Below are positions 1-9,520 of a DNA stretch of 64,000 bases, piece by piece. The DNA is from Vibrio sp. JPW-9-11-11. Its GTDB lineage: Bacteria > Pseudomonadota > Gammaproteobacteria > Enterobacterales > Vibrionaceae. A program made the position numbers and the translations under genes. The number at the start of each line of letters is the position of its first letter. Positions within the stretch are counted from its first letter, which is position 1. The notes beneath the pieces were generated by a model that saw only the letters and a list, made by a program, of their open reading frames with translations, had not been told where the DNA came from and made no database searches. Where the stretch lies: positions 122,673 through 186,672 of the forward strand of contig NZ_SZQJ01000001.1 of NCBI RefSeq assembly GCF_013369335.1, given 5' to 3'.

Positions 1-727
1 GGTGAACAAAACCGATAATGTTGTCGGTAGACTGGCTATACACTAATGGCCTTGAGAACGGCGTATCCTCATGCTCGGCGAGAAACTCGTCAATAGTCGA
101 CTCGGCGTTGACACGAAACACTACCGGGCGTGGTGTCATCACCTGAGTCACGGGGACATCTTGAATACCAAGCAGATTGGTGAGGATTTTTGACTCCCCT
201 TCGGCAAACTCACCACTCTCGCGGGCCAATATCGCCATCGCAGAGAGTTCATCGCGCATTTTTGGCGCTTCGCTGCCACGTGCAAGGCGTTTGGTGATCT
301 GCTCTGAGAACCAAACAAATGGCGTCAAAGCCCATACCATCCAGCGTAGTACGACAGCAGCAGCGGGAGCGAGCTGGCGCCAATAGGTTGCGCCAATGGT
401 CTTAGGCACAATTTCTGAAAGCACCAAAATACCTAAGGTGAGCACGGCAGAGAAAACGCCTAACCACTCACTGCCAAAGACTACCGCCGCTTGAGCACCC
501 GCGCTGGCGGCACCTATGGTGTGTGCGATGGTGTTGAGGGTCAAGATGGACGCGAGCGGACGATCGATATCCGCTTTGAGCTTGGCAAGGTGCGCCGCCG
601 AAGGGTGTCCTTGCTGGCGCAATTGGGCAATATAACTGGGTGAGATGCTTAGAAGCACTGCTTCTAAAACGGAACAGATAAACGATACGCCAATGGCAAT
701 TGAAACGTATAGAGTTAGCAGAAACAT
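1..727 (-). CDS. CNNM/CorC-like (DUF21-CBS) membrane protein, C-terminus cut off by window edge
   Basis: The minus-strand frame opens at the ATG at 725-727 and runs off the left edge, giving 242 codons. The product begins with a long hydrophobic segment, then a Ser/Ala/Gly-rich DUF21 (CNNM) transmembrane region containing LSEIVPKTIGATYWR, the conserved signature of this family. The visible end, with QDVPVTQVMTPRPVV, is the start of the cytoplasmic CBS pair. Family members are linked to magnesium or other divalent cation homeostasis in the inner membrane; older annotations call them hemolysins. A good Shine-Dalgarno (AGGA, five bases before ATG) supports the start. The exact substrate cannot be read from sequence. 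Confidence 0.88.
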   Translation of the reverse strand, partial: MFLLTLYVSIAIGVSFICSVLEAVLLSISPSYIAQLRQQGHPSAAHLAKLKADIDRPLASILTLNTIAHTIGAASAGAQAAVVFGSEWLGVFSAVLTLGILVLSEIVPKTIGATYWRQLAPAAAVVLRWMVWALTPFVWFSEQITKRLARGSEAPKMRDELSAMAILARESGEFAEGESKILTNLLGIQDVPVTQVMTPRPVVFRVNAESTIDEFLAEHEDTPFSRPLVYSQSTDNIIGFVH

Positions 728-1055
728 AAAAGTCCTATGTCAGTTCACCCACCTCTAACTTTGCAAGAAAAGGGGCGCTTCTCTTACCTGTGCATTATTG
801 ATGTGAGCGTTTTGTGTTCGCTTTGAGCCCCACAATATCAGGCTTCTAGGGCTTTTGCAGTGTAATAAATAAGGCTTAAAGAGGTGAAAAACAAGGTTTA
901 TTCCTTGCTGACAGAGTAACAAATTGTGAGTTAATACTCAGATTATGGTTAAAAGTACGTCATGAGAGCCAAAGAACGCCTACAAACCTTTGCCAGATGG
1001 GGCATTTATGCTTTAGAGTGAGTTGAATTCGATAACATATGAGAAGGGAAACCTA
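728..1055 (+). promoter_or_regulatory. Intergenic region with the probable hupA promoter
   Basis: This 328-base divergent gap holds no convincing gene. A plausible sigma-70 promoter for hupA is TTGCCA at 990-995 and TTTAGA at 1012-1017 with a 16-base spacer. A short inverted repeat (CAAGG, six bases, CCTTG) lies near 892-907. No operator was recognised. Confidence 0.4.
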
Positions 1056-1328
1056 ATGAACAAGACCCAATTAATCGACTTTATCGCAGAGAAAGCAGAC
1101 CTATCTAAAGCACAAGCTAAAGCTGCTCTTGAAGCAACTCTTGACGGTGTGACTGATGCACTTAAAGAGGGTGACCAAGTTCAACTAATTGGTTTTGGTA
1201 CATTCAAAGTTAACCACCGTGCAGCTCGTACTGGCCGCAACCCAAAAACTGGTGCTGAAATTCAAATCGCTGCTGCAAACGTACCAGCATTCGTAGCAGG
1301 TAAAGCACTAAAAGATTCAGTAAAATAA
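1056..1328 (+). CDS. hupA: DNA-binding protein HU-alpha
   Basis: This 90-residue protein is a full-length HU subunit, a small dimeric nucleoid protein that bends DNA without strong sequence preference. The start MNKTQLID and the core [18 protein letters not shown], with the Pro of the flexible DNA-binding arm, are nearly identical to enterobacterial HupA. An in-frame start 11 codons upstream is possible, but the family start at 1056 has a purine-rich ribosome site (GAAGGGAA) before it and gives the standard length. The following DUF1481 gene and purD/purH repeat the order known from Escherichia coli. It is probably monocistronic, since a strong hairpin follows. Confidence 0.97.
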   Translation: MNKTQLIDFIAEKADLSKAQAKAALEATLDGVTDALKEGDQVQLIGFGTFKVNHRAARTGRNPKTGAEIQIAAANVPAFVAGKALKDSVK

Positions 1329-1370
1329 TTTAATACTGATTTCAGAGTTTTACGCTCAGACTGTATATAA

Positions 1371-1409
1371 TACGCCAAGGTAGTTGCTATCTTGGCGTAT
1401 ATTTATTTT
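1371..1409 (+). terminator. Intrinsic terminator of hupA
   Basis: A 13-bp stem with one G-U pair (TACGCCAAGGTAG at 1371-1383 with its partner at 1387-1399, three-base loop) is followed by a T-rich tail. It lies directly before the next gene, so a TTG start for that gene at 1392 would fall inside the hairpin. Confidence 0.85.
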
Positions 1410-2114
1410 ATGACAATGAAAAAAATACTTTTTGCTAGTTTGGTTGCGGCAGTATTGTCGGGCTGTTCGACTAGCGCCCCTACCCCGAATCTTGCCCAGT
1501 TCTCGAACTATACGGGTGGGCAAACTATTGGTGACTCAACCAGTTTATATTGGTATACCGAACGAACCACTTTTCCTTATACCGCCGGCGATTATGTCAG
1601 TGCTGGTGATTATGGGTGGTATCAAACCGACTATCGTTGGAGCGAGGGAGAGCTGAGAGAGCTGATTCGCCAAGGTGAGCAACTCAAAGATAACCAAGGC
1701 TTAGTGCCTTATCGTATTCATGTTCGGTTTAATAAATTGGGCGAGGCGGTATATCAGCAATACCGCTTTGATGGCAAAGTGCTACCACTTAAAAGCGAAA
1801 AGATTGAGTGGCTTAAACAAGAAGCGCGCAATATTCCCAGTTTGACCAAAAGCCAAACCAGCCGCGGACAAAGCCTTATCCAAGGTTACTGGGATGGTTC
1901 AACGTTTGATACCTGCAGTGGTGATAGTTTTGAGCGCGTAGAGTTCAACGAGACGTTACCGAGTTTTGTGGTGAACCGCTTATCGACTATTGACAGTTAT
2001 GTCGCGTTTATTGGTTCGACTCGTTCAAATAAAGTCGTAGTGAATGAGTTATTGATGCTTGCAGATGACAATCAAGACTGTATCGAGCGCCCCAACCTCA
2101 TTGAAGAAGAGTAA
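1410..2114 (+). CDS. DUF1481 (YjaH-like) lipoprotein
   Basis: The product has 234 residues. It opens with a lipoprotein signal: MKK, a hydrophobic run and the lipobox LSGC, with the lipidated Cys near residue 19. The remainder is soluble and probably periplasmic, rich in Tyr and Trp, with no motif I can tie to a reaction. Its place directly after hupA and before purD/purH matches YjaH of Escherichia coli, a member of DUF1481, and this is the main ground for the family call. The start is either ATG 1410 or ATG 1416; neither has a clear Shine-Dalgarno. Function is unknown. Confidence 0.8.
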   Translation: MTMKKILFASLVAAVLSGCSTSAPTPNLAQFSNYTGGQTIGDSTSLYWYTERTTFPYTAGDYVSAGDYGWYQTDYRWSEGELRELIRQGEQLKDNQGLVPYRIHVRFNKLGEAVYQQYRFDGKVLPLKSEKIEWLKQEARNIPSLTKSQTSRGQSLIQGYWDGSTFDTCSGDSFERVEFNETLPSFVVNRLSTIDSYVAFIGSTRSNKVVVNELLMLADDNQDCIERPNLIEEE

Positions 2115-2131
2115 TCGTTAGCCATATGAAT

Positions 2132-2158
2132 AAAAAGGCGCTCACTGAGCGCCTTTTT
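2132..2158. terminator. Bidirectional terminator between the DUF1481 gene and purD
   Basis: A perfect 7-bp GC-rich stem (GGCGCTC, loop ACT, GAGCGCC) is flanked by five A and five T, so it can end transcription from both converging genes. Confidence 0.92.
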
Positions 2159-2185
2159 GCTTACCTAGCCAATGCGACGTTGTTA

Positions 2186-3475
2186 TTAGCTGTTTTGTTC
2201 GCGCTCAATCGCACGGTAGCCGATGTCGTTGCGGTGGAACATACCATTCCAGCTCACTTGCTTAGCCAGTGCGTAAGCGCGTTGTTGAGCTTCTGAGACG
2301 CTATTTCCTAGTGCGGTGGCACACAATACGCGACCGCCATTTGTCACAACCTCACCAGCAGCGTTATTAGCCGTGCCAGCGTGGAAGATTTTTTCGCCGT
2401 CCAGTTCGCTTTCTGGGAGAGAAATAACGTCACCTTTAGCGTAATCAGCCGGGTAGCCGCCAGCTGCTAGCACGACGCCGATAGACGCACGCGGATCCCA
2501 CTTAGACTCTGCTTCATCGAGTTTCTCATCGATAGCCATCAAACATAGCTCAACAAGGTCCGACTCCATACGCATCATGATAGGTTGCGTTTCTGGATCG
2601 CCGAAGCGGCAGTTATATTCGATAACTTTCGGCGTGCCATCTTTATCGATCATTAGACCTGCGTAGAGGAAGCCTGTGTATGGTGCGCCTTCAGCGTCCA
2701 TGCCACGTACCGTTGGGTAGATCACTTCTTCTAGGATGCGTTCGTGGATTTCTGGAGTCACTACAGGGGCAGGAGAGTATGCACCCATGCCGCCAGTATT
2801 AGGGCCAGTATCTTTATCGCCTACACGCTTGTGATCTTGGCTGGTGGCCATTGGTAGCACGCTTTTACCATCTACCATTACGATAAAACTGGCTTCTTCA
2901 CCATCTAGGAACTCTTCAATTACCACTCGGCTGCCTGCTTCACCAAAAGCGTTGCCAGCGAGCATGTCTTTAATGGCATCTTCTGCTTCTTGTAGCGTCA
3001 TCGCCACGATAACGCCCTTACCAGCGGCAAGACCGTCAGCTTTAACTACGATAGGGGCACCTTGCTCACGTACGTAAGCTAGAGCTGGCTCGATTTCGGT
3101 AAAGTTTGCGTAAGCCGCGGTAGGGATGTTGTGGCGCGCTAGGAAATCTTTAGTGAAGGCCTTAGAGCCCTCTAGCTGTGCAGCTGCTTGAGTTGGACCA
3201 AAAATTGGCAGGCCTGCTTCGCGAAATGCATCCACCACACCGATGACCAGCGGCGCTTCAGGGCCAACAATTGTCAGTTCGATTTGCTTCTCTTTAGCGA
3301 AAGCAACCAGTTCAGAGATGCTCTCTACACCAATGTTTACGTTCTCAAGCTTTGGCTCAAGCGCAGTACCAGCATTACCTGGTGCAACAAAGACTGTCTC
3401 AACGTTTGGGTTTTGCGCCGCTTTCCAGCCTAATGCATGTTCACGACCGCCAGCACCAATAATTAAAACTCGCAT
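2186..3475 (-). CDS. purD: Phosphoribosylamine-glycine ligase (GAR synthetase)
   Basis: PurD, 429 residues, the usual bacterial length, joins phosphoribosylamine and glycine with ATP in the second step of de novo purine synthesis. The N-terminal domain shows VLIIGAGGREHALGWK. The ATP-grasp part follows, with VVKADGLAAGKGVIVA and the metal-binding IEYNCRFGDPETQ near residues 285-300. It is the second gene of a purH-purD operon on the minus strand. The 108-bp spacer to purH holds a REP-like inverted repeat, which could lower or stabilise purD message relative to purH. Confidence 0.98.
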   Translation of the reverse strand: MRVLIIGAGGREHALGWKAAQNPNVETVFVAPGNAGTALEPKLENVNIGVESISELVAFAKEKQIELTIVGPEAPLVIGVVDAFREAGLPIFGPTQAAAQLEGSKAFTKDFLARHNIPTAAYANFTEIEPALAYVREQGAPIVVKADGLAAGKGVIVAMTLQEAEDAIKDMLAGNAFGEAGSRVVIEEFLDGEEASFIVMVDGKSVLPMATSQDHKRVGDKDTGPNTGGMGAYSPAPVVTPEIHERILEEVIYPTVRGMDAEGAPYTGFLYAGLMIDKDGTPKVIEYNCRFGDPETQPIMMRMESDLVELCLMAIDEKLDEAESKWDPRASIGVVLAAGGYPADYAKGDVISLPESELDGEKIFHAGTANNAAGEVVTNGGRVLCATALGNSVSEAQQRAYALAKQVSWNGMFHRNDIGYRAIEREQNS

Positions 3476-3507
3476 ATTAAAAATCCTTAAACAAAATTAG
3501 TTAGCTT

Positions 3508-3577
3508 CGAGTCGAGAGTAGCGAGTCGTTCTATTTTACAATACTCGCTATTCTCCACTTGCGCGAAGCGCTCTCGT
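3508..3577. repeat. REP-like inverted repeat between purH and purD
   Basis: GAGAGTAGCGAGT at 3514-3526 pairs with ACTCGCTATTCTC at 3543-3555, with one non-Watson-Crick position. A second small hairpin (GCGC GAA GCGC) follows at 3561-3570. The sequence resembles extragenic repeats I remember from Vibrio genomes, but copy number cannot be checked here. It lies inside the operon transcript rather than at its end and has no T tract. Confidence 0.6.
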
Positions 3578-3583
3578 ATCTTT

Positions 3584-5176
3584 CTAGTGACGGAAGTGAC
3601 GCATACCCGTAAAGATCATTGCCATGTCGTGTTCGTCAGCCGCTGCGATCACTTCGTCATCACGCATAGACCCACCCGGTTGAATCACACACTTGATGCC
3701 TGCTTCTGCTGCCGCGTCGATACCGTCACGGAATGGGAAGAACGCATCTGAAGCCATTACACAGCCCTCAACTTGTAGACCTTCGTCCGCGGCTTTAATG
3801 CCAGCGATCTTCGCAGAGTATACGCGGCTCATTTGGCCTGCGCCGACACCGATTGTCATGTCACCTTTAGAGTAAACAATCGCGTTCGATTTCACGTACT
3901 TCGCGACTTTCCAGCAGAATAGCGCATCTTTAAGTTCTTCTTCGGTTGGCTGACGCTTAGAAACCACTTTAAGGTCATCTAGGCTTACCATGCCTTGGTC
4001 ACGGTCTTGAACCAGTAGGCCGCCGTTAACGCGCTTCACATCAAAACCGGTCGTCTTGGTTGTCCACTCGCCACACTCTAGTAGGCGAACGTTCTTCTTC
4101 GCGGCAACCACTTCAATCGCTTCAGCTGATACAGAAGGGGCGATGATTACTTCCACAAACTGACGCTCGACGATAGCCGTCGCTGTTTCGGCGTCTAGCT
4201 CTTGGTTGAAGGCGATGATGCCGCCAAATGCGGATGTTGGATCGGTTTTGTAGGCGCGATCGTACGCTTCAAGAATGTTGCTACCTAATGCCACGCCACA
4301 TGGATTGGCGTGCTTGACGATGACACAGGCAGGTTGGTCGAACTCTTTGACACATTCAAGCGCTGCGTCAGTGTCAGCGATGTTGTTGTAAGAAAGGGCT
4401 TTGCCTTGGATTTGGCGAGCCGTTGAAACGGACGCTTCTTCAGGGTTTGCTTCAACGTAGAAAGCGGCTGCTTGGTGGCTGTTCTCACCGTAGCGCATGT
4501 CTTGCTTCTTCTCGAACTGCTGGTTGAAAGTGCGAGGGAATTTAGACTCTTCGTCACCTTCTTTGTTCTCGCCGTAGCTAGGAACCATAGTGCCGAAGTA
4601 GTTAGCGATCATGCCGTCGTATGCCGCAGTGTGCTCAAATGCTGCGATAGCAAGGTCGAAACGAGTGTCTAGAGTAAGAGACTTGTCGTTAGCGTCCATC
4701 TCAGCGATAACGCGGTCGTAGTCGTGAGCATTAACAACAATCGTCACGTCTTTGTGGTTTTTCGCTGCAGAGCGAACCATAGTCGGACCACCGATGTCGA
4801 TGTTCTCAACCGCATCGGCGAGAGTGCAACCCGCTTTGGCGACGGTTTCTGCGAATGGGTAAAGGTTAACCACTACCATATCGATAGGATTGATGCCGTG
4901 TTTTTCCATCACGTCATCGTCTTGACCACGACGGCCCAGTACACCACCATGAACTTTTGGGTGCAGGGTCTTAACACGACCGTCCATCATTTCTGGGAAA
5001 CCTGTGTAGTCGGACACTTCCGTTACCGAGATACCTTGTTCTGCCAGTAGGCGTGCCGTGCCGCCAGTCGATAAGATATCCACGCCACGCTCAGAAAGAG
5101 CCTGAGCAAATTCTACGATACCAGTCTTGTCTGATACGCTAATTAAAGCGCGGCGAATAGGACGAGCGTTAGTCAT
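3584..5176 (-). CDS. purH: Bifunctional AICAR formyltransferase / IMP cyclohydrolase
   Basis: PurH has 530 residues, as expected, and catalyses the last two steps to IMP. The N-terminal cyclohydrolase domain (about residues 1-150) contains [12 protein letters not shown], the STGGT phosphate loop and [13 protein letters not shown]. The C-terminal AICAR transformylase carries the catalytic Lys-His pair in [12 protein letters not shown]. It is first in the purH-purD operon. A PurR-like operator lies about 200 bp upstream of the start codon, which fits repression by purines. The short open frames on the opposite strand are shadows. Confidence 0.98.
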   Translation of the reverse strand: MTNARPIRRALISVSDKTGIVEFAQALSERGVDILSTGGTARLLAEQGISVTEVSDYTGFPEMMDGRVKTLHPKVHGGVLGRRGQDDDVMEKHGINPIDMVVVNLYPFAETVAKAGCTLADAVENIDIGGPTMVRSAAKNHKDVTIVVNAHDYDRVIAEMDANDKSLTLDTRFDLAIAAFEHTAAYDGMIANYFGTMVPSYGENKEGDEESKFPRTFNQQFEKKQDMRYGENSHQAAAFYVEANPEEASVSTARQIQGKALSYNNIADTDAALECVKEFDQPACVIVKHANPCGVALGSNILEAYDRAYKTDPTSAFGGIIAFNQELDAETATAIVERQFVEVIIAPSVSAEAIEVVAAKKNVRLLECGEWTTKTTGFDVKRVNGGLLVQDRDQGMVSLDDLKVVSKRQPTEEELKDALFCWKVAKYVKSNAIVYSKGDMTIGVGAGQMSRVYSAKIAGIKAADEGLQVEGCVMASDAFFPFRDGIDAAAEAGIKCVIQPGGSMRDDEVIAAADEHDMAMIFTGMRHFRH

Positions 5177-5372
5177 GCTTCCATTTCCTCAAAGTCACAG
5201 AGTTAATATAAAGATATTTGCCAAAAATGAACTTGTTCTTACGCTCTGTTATATTGCTAACGGGTAAGAGATTGGCCAGTTTTGGTAAAGACCTTTGTCA
5301 TCATCGAATGATACAAAATGAGTCTCTGAGATTGGTGGCGCACATTCTAACTAATTTATTACAAAAAAGCTC

Positions 5373-5388
5373 GCGCAATCGTTTGGCA
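5373..5388 (-). promoter_or_regulatory. PurR-like operator upstream of purH
   Basis: The 16-mer GCGCAATCGTTTGGCA closely matches the PurR box known from enterobacteria (core GCAAACGTTTGC; here CAATCGTTTG). It lies in the purH/zntR divergent gap, closer to zntR. The -10 and -35 elements of purH could not be fixed with confidence. Confidence 0.65.
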
Positions 5389-5458
5389 TCGCAAAAATAA
5401 TTGCAAAAATAGCCATTCTTTATGATAAACGTAATGAAAGGGTTAAATAGGAAGTCTT

Positions 5459-5887
5459 ATGTTTCAGATCGGCGAGTTGGCAAAACGCTGCCAAGTCACG
5501 GCGGATACGTTGCGTTTTTACGAGAAAAACCAGCTAATTAAACCCGCGGGACGCAGTGACTCTGGCTATCGTTTATATAATGACGCCAATCAGCAGCAAG
5601 TGAATTTTATTATCCGCGCTAAAGACCTAGGCTTGAGTTTGGAAGAAATTCGCGAGTTACTAGAGATTCGTTTAGAAGCGACGGAGCACAGCTGCGCGGA
5701 AGTGAAGGCGATCACATCGGCTAAACTCCGTCTTATCGATGAAAAGATCGCTGAGTTGACCCGAATTCGTAGTGCTTTGAAAAAAATTAATGATGCTTGC
5801 TGTGGACACGTCGATGATGATGCTAGCCACTGTTCTATTTTAACCGCATTGGCGAGTGAAGAGCCGACGGAAAAACAAGACGGTTAA
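5459..5887 (+). CDS. zntR: Zn(II)-responsive transcriptional regulator, MerR family
   Basis: This 142-residue MerR-type activator has the N-terminal winged helix (FQIGELAKRCQVTADTLRFYEK), a long dimerisation helix and a C-terminal metal loop. The zinc ligands of ZntR are all present: Cys in HSCAEV, the pair in DACCGH, and a late Cys in SHCS. This separates it from CueR (copper) and SoxR. ZntR normally twists the promoter of the zinc exporter gene zntA, which is not in this window. It diverges from purH, and its stop codon shares bases with the stop of the converging diguanylate cyclase gene. Confidence 0.93.
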   Translation: MFQIGELAKRCQVTADTLRFYEKNQLIKPAGRSDSGYRLYNDANQQQVNFIIRAKDLGLSLEEIRELLEIRLEATEHSCAEVKAITSAKLRLIDEKIAELTRIRSALKKINDACCGHVDDDASHCSILTALASEEPTEKQDG

Positions 5888-6864
5888 GAGGCGCGGCGAA
5901 TATTCACGTTCAGATTTGTGTTGGTTTTGATTTGCGGTAGGTTGTCATAATAGAGGGTCACTTGATCACGCCCGGTCTGCTTTGAGTAGTACATGGCTTT
6001 GTCTGCTTGTACCATTAATTCGCGCACTGACGCGACCTGAGTGTTGAGCTCAGCGATACCAATACTGACGGTCGGAACAATAACATGACCATCGACATGG
6101 CAAGGTGTTGAAGCCACACTTTGGCGAATGCGCTCGGCGATGTCATAGGCTTGAATGGCGTTGGTGTCGGTTAAGAGAACACCAAATTCTTCTCCCCCTA
6201 GACGACCAATATGATCATGACTACGGACCATGGTTTTGCAAATCTGTGCCACTTGCGTAATGACCTCGTCGCCAGAAAGGTGCCCGACTTGATCGTTGAT
6301 CTCTTTAAAATGGTCAATATCGATCATCAAGCAACTGAAGTGGCGCTGATGAGGGCGGTCAAATTCTCGCTCTAAGTGCGCCATAAACGCGCGTCGGTTA
6401 AGTATGCCGGTTAACTCATCGGTTTCTGCCAACTTTTTGAGCTCGGTGTGTTGTAAGTAACTCTGAGTCACCTCCCGCTCTTGCCACAGAACGTACTGAA
6501 GCCCGTTGCTCAAGGTTATCGGTTTTAAGTTGGCTTCAAACCACCGCTGTTCATGCTCTTGCCACTCATCCAGCGCCTCAATAGACATTTGCAACTGCTC
6601 ACTAACACGCAGCGAGTAGTGAAGTTGGTTGCGAGTATTTGAGCTAAGTGCTTGGGAGAAGTGGTGAGTGAAGCGCTCGATGATTTGATCAGGCAGTAGT
6701 TGACGGAAATGTTGACCGATTAGGTGACGAGAAGCGGATGGATAAGAGGCAGAAGGCTCACCGAAGGCCTCCATGACGATACCTTCAGCGGACATGATCA
6801 ATAGACGATCAGGCAGTTCTCTAAGCATCAAGCTTAGCCATTCTTCCTTTTGCATATCAATCAT
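5884..6864 (-). CDS. Diguanylate cyclase (GGDEF) with PAS-like N-terminus
   Basis: The 326-residue protein has a C-terminal GGDEF domain from about residue 140. GGEEF at 223-227 marks an active cyclase site, and RSHD at 214-217, five residues before it, is the RxxD inhibitory c-di-GMP site, so product feedback is likely. The N-terminal 130 residues look like a PAS-type sensor (LLIMSAEGIVMEAFGEPS, then a strand-rich region), but the ligand is unknown. No signal peptide or membrane segment is seen, so it is cytoplasmic. Met1 or Met4 may be the start. It converges on zntR with overlapping stop codons and no room for a terminator between them. Confidence 0.93.
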   Translation of the reverse strand: MIDMQKEEWLSLMLRELPDRLLIMSAEGIVMEAFGEPSASYPSASRHLIGQHFRQLLPDQIIERFTHHFSQALSSNTRNQLHYSLRVSEQLQMSIEALDEWQEHEQRWFEANLKPITLSNGLQYVLWQEREVTQSYLQHTELKKLAETDELTGILNRRAFMAHLEREFDRPHQRHFSCLMIDIDHFKEINDQVGHLSGDEVITQVAQICKTMVRSHDHIGRLGGEEFGVLLTDTNAIQAYDIAERIRQSVASTPCHVDGHVIVPTVSIGIAELNTQVASVRELMVQADKAMYYSKQTGRDQVTLYYDNLPQIKTNTNLNVNIRRAS

Positions 6865-6980
6865 GTAGAGCGCTCAAAAAAAGTCTTAATTTTTCATTAT
6901 ATCGGTCACTTTTTCATAAGCAATCGCAATTGATCACAGATTGATGAATCTTTGCGCGATTATTAATCTGGTTGATATAA

Positions 6981-7011
6981 AAAAGCCGGGCTCATAGAGT
7001 GAGCCCGGCTT
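6981..7011 (-). terminator. Terminator of the dusB-fis operon
   Basis: A 12-bp perfect stem (AAGCCGGGCTCA at 6983-6994, loop of five, partner at 7000-7011) is followed on the minus strand by four to five T. Confidence 0.9.
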
Positions 7012-7037
7012 CAATCGATAAATGCACGAATGAACGA

Positions 7038-7334
7038 TTAGTTCATGCCGTATTTCTTAAGTTTCTTGCGAAGAGTACCGCGGTTGATACCCATCATAGT
7101 GGCTGCGCGAGTTTGGTTGCCGCGAGTGTACTGCATGATGGTATCTAGTAGTGGCTGTTCTACTTCAGCTAGAACTAATTCGTATAGTTCAGTGACTTCT
7201 TGGCCGTTTAGTTGGGCCAAGTAGTTTTTAAGAGATGCTTTAACAGAGTCACGTAAAGGCTTCTGCGTAATCTGGTCTTGTGACGTTACTGTAGTTACTG
7301 TTAATGCTTCTGAAGTCAGATTTTGTTCGAACAT
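7038..7334 (-). CDS. fis: DNA-binding protein Fis
   Basis: Fis, 98 residues, the standard length. This homodimeric nucleoid protein bends DNA, activates stable-RNA promoters and is abundant in early exponential phase. The C-terminal helix-turn-helix ([20 protein letters not shown]) is practically identical to the enterobacterial one. It is the second gene of the conserved dusB-fis operon, 72 bp after dusB, and ends at a strong terminator. In Vibrio, Fis also takes part in quorum-sensing control; that is known from the genus, not visible here. Confidence 0.98.
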   Translation of the reverse strand: MFEQNLTSEALTVTTVTSQDQITQKPLRDSVKASLKNYLAQLNGQEVTELYELVLAEVEQPLLDTIMQYTRGNQTRAATMMGINRGTLRKKLKKYGMN

Positions 7335-7406
7335 ATTCGGTCTAGCTCTTCTCTTAATTATGATGCAACGTTAAGCCGTGGTCGTTGAGGCAATAGCTTC
7401 AATGAC

Positions 7407-8369
7407 TCAGGCTAAATCAAAATACTCTTCGAGCGCCTCTAGTTGCAGCGGGGCTGCATCCAGTGCGTTGAAGGTACGGCGAAACTCACTCGCTTGTTCA
7501 TGTTCCTTTAGGTACCAACCTACGTGCTTACGCGCGATTCTTGGGCCTAAATACTCACCATAGAAAGTATGGAGAGCACGAACATGACCGAGCAGAATGT
7601 CTTTGACTTCCGCAAGCGGAAGCGCAGGCATTGTGGTGCCGTTTTCCAAAAAGTGTTGGATTTCCTGAAAAATCCACGGACGTCCTTGGGCAGGGCGTCC
7701 AATCATTAAAGCGTCGGCGCCGGTGTACTCCAGAACCTGCTTGGCTTTCTCTGGGCTATCGATATCACCATTAGCGATAACCGGTATTGAGACGGCTTGC
7801 TTAACCGCTTTAATGCTGTCGTATTCCGCCTCGCCTTTGTACATACACGCCTTGGTGCGCCCATGTAGCGCTAAAGCTTGTATGCCGCAGTCTTCGGCTA
7901 ATTTCGCAATTTGAACACAGTTTTTGTTTTCTGTGTCCCAGCCCGTACGAGTTTTCAATGTCACAGGGACATCCACTGCATCGACTACTGATTTTAGAAT
8001 ATCTTCAATGATATTCGGGTACTGTAGCAACGCAGAGCCCGCGAGCTTTTTATTTACTTTCTTTGCTGGGCAGCCCATGTTGATATCGATGATTTGCGCA
8101 CCGTTTTCAACATTGAACTGAGCAGCATCGGCCATCAGTTGTGGATCAGCACCGGCAATTTGTACAGAGCGAATGCCCGATTCGCCTTCATGTACCATGC
8201 GTTGCTTTGACTTAGACGTTTCCCACAGTTTGGGATTGGATGACATCATTTCACTGACTGCCATTCCCGCGCCATAGCGGAGACACAACTCTCTAAATGG
8301 TCTATCGGTTACCCCAGCCATAGGAGCAACGATAAGATTATTCTTGAGTTGGTAATTTCCAATTTTCAA
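7407..8369 (-). CDS. dusB: tRNA-dihydrouridine synthase B
   Basis: A 320-residue FMN-dependent TIM-barrel enzyme that reduces specific uridines in the tRNA D-loop. Key parts are [19 protein letters not shown] at residues 15-33 (FMN binding) and the catalytic Cys100 in [13 protein letters not shown]. The late [17 protein letters not shown] also fits DusB rather than DusA or DusC. It leads the dusB-fis operon, the arrangement conserved across gammaproteobacteria. No strong ribosome site is visible before the ATG. Confidence 0.97.
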   Translation of the reverse strand: MKIGNYQLKNNLIVAPMAGVTDRPFRELCLRYGAGMAVSEMMSSNPKLWETSKSKQRMVHEGESGIRSVQIAGADPQLMADAAQFNVENGAQIIDINMGCPAKKVNKKLAGSALLQYPNIIEDILKSVVDAVDVPVTLKTRTGWDTENKNCVQIAKLAEDCGIQALALHGRTKACMYKGEAEYDSIKAVKQAVSIPVIANGDIDSPEKAKQVLEYTGADALMIGRPAQGRPWIFQEIQHFLENGTTMPALPLAEVKDILLGHVRALHTFYGEYLGPRIARKHVGWYLKEHEQASEFRRTFNALDAAPLQLEALEEYFDLA

Positions 8370-8508
8370 AACGTCTTCACAGCTTAGAACCAGTAAGGGC
8401 GCGCATTTTACGCATTTTTTAGCGCTGTGAAAAGACTAATATTTGAGCATTTACAAATTGTTTCTTCAAAATGCCTAAAAATCAGTCAATTAGCTCGCAA
8501 AGTCTTGC

Positions 8509-9396
8509 CTAGCCTTGCTTGCGCCCAGAGATGCGGCACCATTCGCTCTGTTCTTTGATTGGATCAATGTGAAGTTCGTCACGGTAATAGTTTGCAACAT
8601 CTTCGGCTTGCGTATCGAGTACACCAGACATGGCAAGCTCACCGTTTGGCTTGACTAATGACTTAATAATTGGTGATAGCTCACGCAGTGGACCAGCTAG
8701 AATATTGGCTACCACGACATCTGCGATAAGACCTTGTGGTTGCTCTTGAGGTAGGAAGACTTCAAGCTTGTCAGCAACGCCGTTGCGTTCAGCGTTGTCT
8801 TTAGACGCGAGCAGAGCTTGAGGATCGATATCGATCCCGATAACTTTTTCTGCTCCAAGCTTGATCGCGGCGATCGCAAGGATGCCTGAACCACAACCAA
8901 AGTCGATCACCGTTTTTCCAGATAGGTCGAGCTGTTCAAGCCACTCTAGACAGAGGGCTGTGGTTGGGTGGGTGCCTGTGCCAAACGCTAGGCCTGGGTC
9001 GAGCATTACGTTGACCGCGTCAGGCTCTGGGATGTCACGCCAGCTTGGGCAGATCCAGAGCCGCTCGCCGAACTTCATTGGGTGGAAGTTATCCATCCAC
9101 TCGCGTTCCCAATCTTTATCTTCAAGCTGTTCGATCTTGTAAGCAAAGCCTTCCGCTAATAGCCCGCTTAGTTTGGTCTGCTCGATAATAAAATCTGTGT
9201 CCGCTTCAGCGTCATACAGCGCAAGGATGTCGGTATCGCCCCAAAGGCGTGTTTCACCTGGCAACGGTTCAAACACTGGCGTGTCGTGAGCATCTAGGAA
9301 GGTGACGGACAAGGCGCCGGTCTCTTCCATCAGCATATCACCGATTTGCTCAGCACTTTCGTTGGTGGCATTGAGTTTGATTTGAATCCAAGGCAT
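8509..9396 (-). CDS. prmA: Ribosomal protein L11 methyltransferase
   Basis: PrmA, 295 residues, trimethylates lysines and the N-terminus of ribosomal protein L11 using S-adenosylmethionine. The N-terminal substrate-recognition domain (about 1-120) is followed by the GTGTHPTT stretch at 139-146 and the SAM loop [14 protein letters not shown] near 163-176. It lies on the minus strand after the accC terminator, with 139 bp to dusB, and is probably transcribed alone or reads into dusB-fis. Confidence 0.97.
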   Translation of the reverse strand: MPWIQIKLNATNESAEQIGDMLMEETGALSVTFLDAHDTPVFEPLPGETRLWGDTDILALYDAEADTDFIIEQTKLSGLLAEGFAYKIEQLEDKDWEREWMDNFHPMKFGERLWICPSWRDIPEPDAVNVMLDPGLAFGTGTHPTTALCLEWLEQLDLSGKTVIDFGCGSGILAIAAIKLGAEKVIGIDIDPQALLASKDNAERNGVADKLEVFLPQEQPQGLIADVVVANILAGPLRELSPIIKSLVKPNGELAMSGVLDTQAEDVANYYRDELHIDPIKEQSEWCRISGRKQG

Positions 9397-9465
9397 GGCT
9401 ATCTGCTCTCAAAAATAAAATTTGCGCAGAGTTTAGCAGATCTCTGCTGAGATTATAGGCGTAAA

Positions 9466-9493
9466 CAAAAAATGCTCACCGAAGTGAGCATTT
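9466..9493 (-). terminator. Terminator of the aroQ-accB-accC operon
   Basis: On the minus strand a perfect 10-bp stem (AAATGCTCAC and its complement) closes a TTCG tetraloop and is followed by six T, a classical stable terminator. Confidence 0.93.
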
Positions 9494-9520
9494 AGGAAAA
9501 GAGTTTTCGCACCTAGTCTC

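Noticed and set aside
1023..1055. N-terminal extension of HU
   Set aside because: All HU-alpha proteins begin MNKTQLI; the upstream codons are leader sequence.
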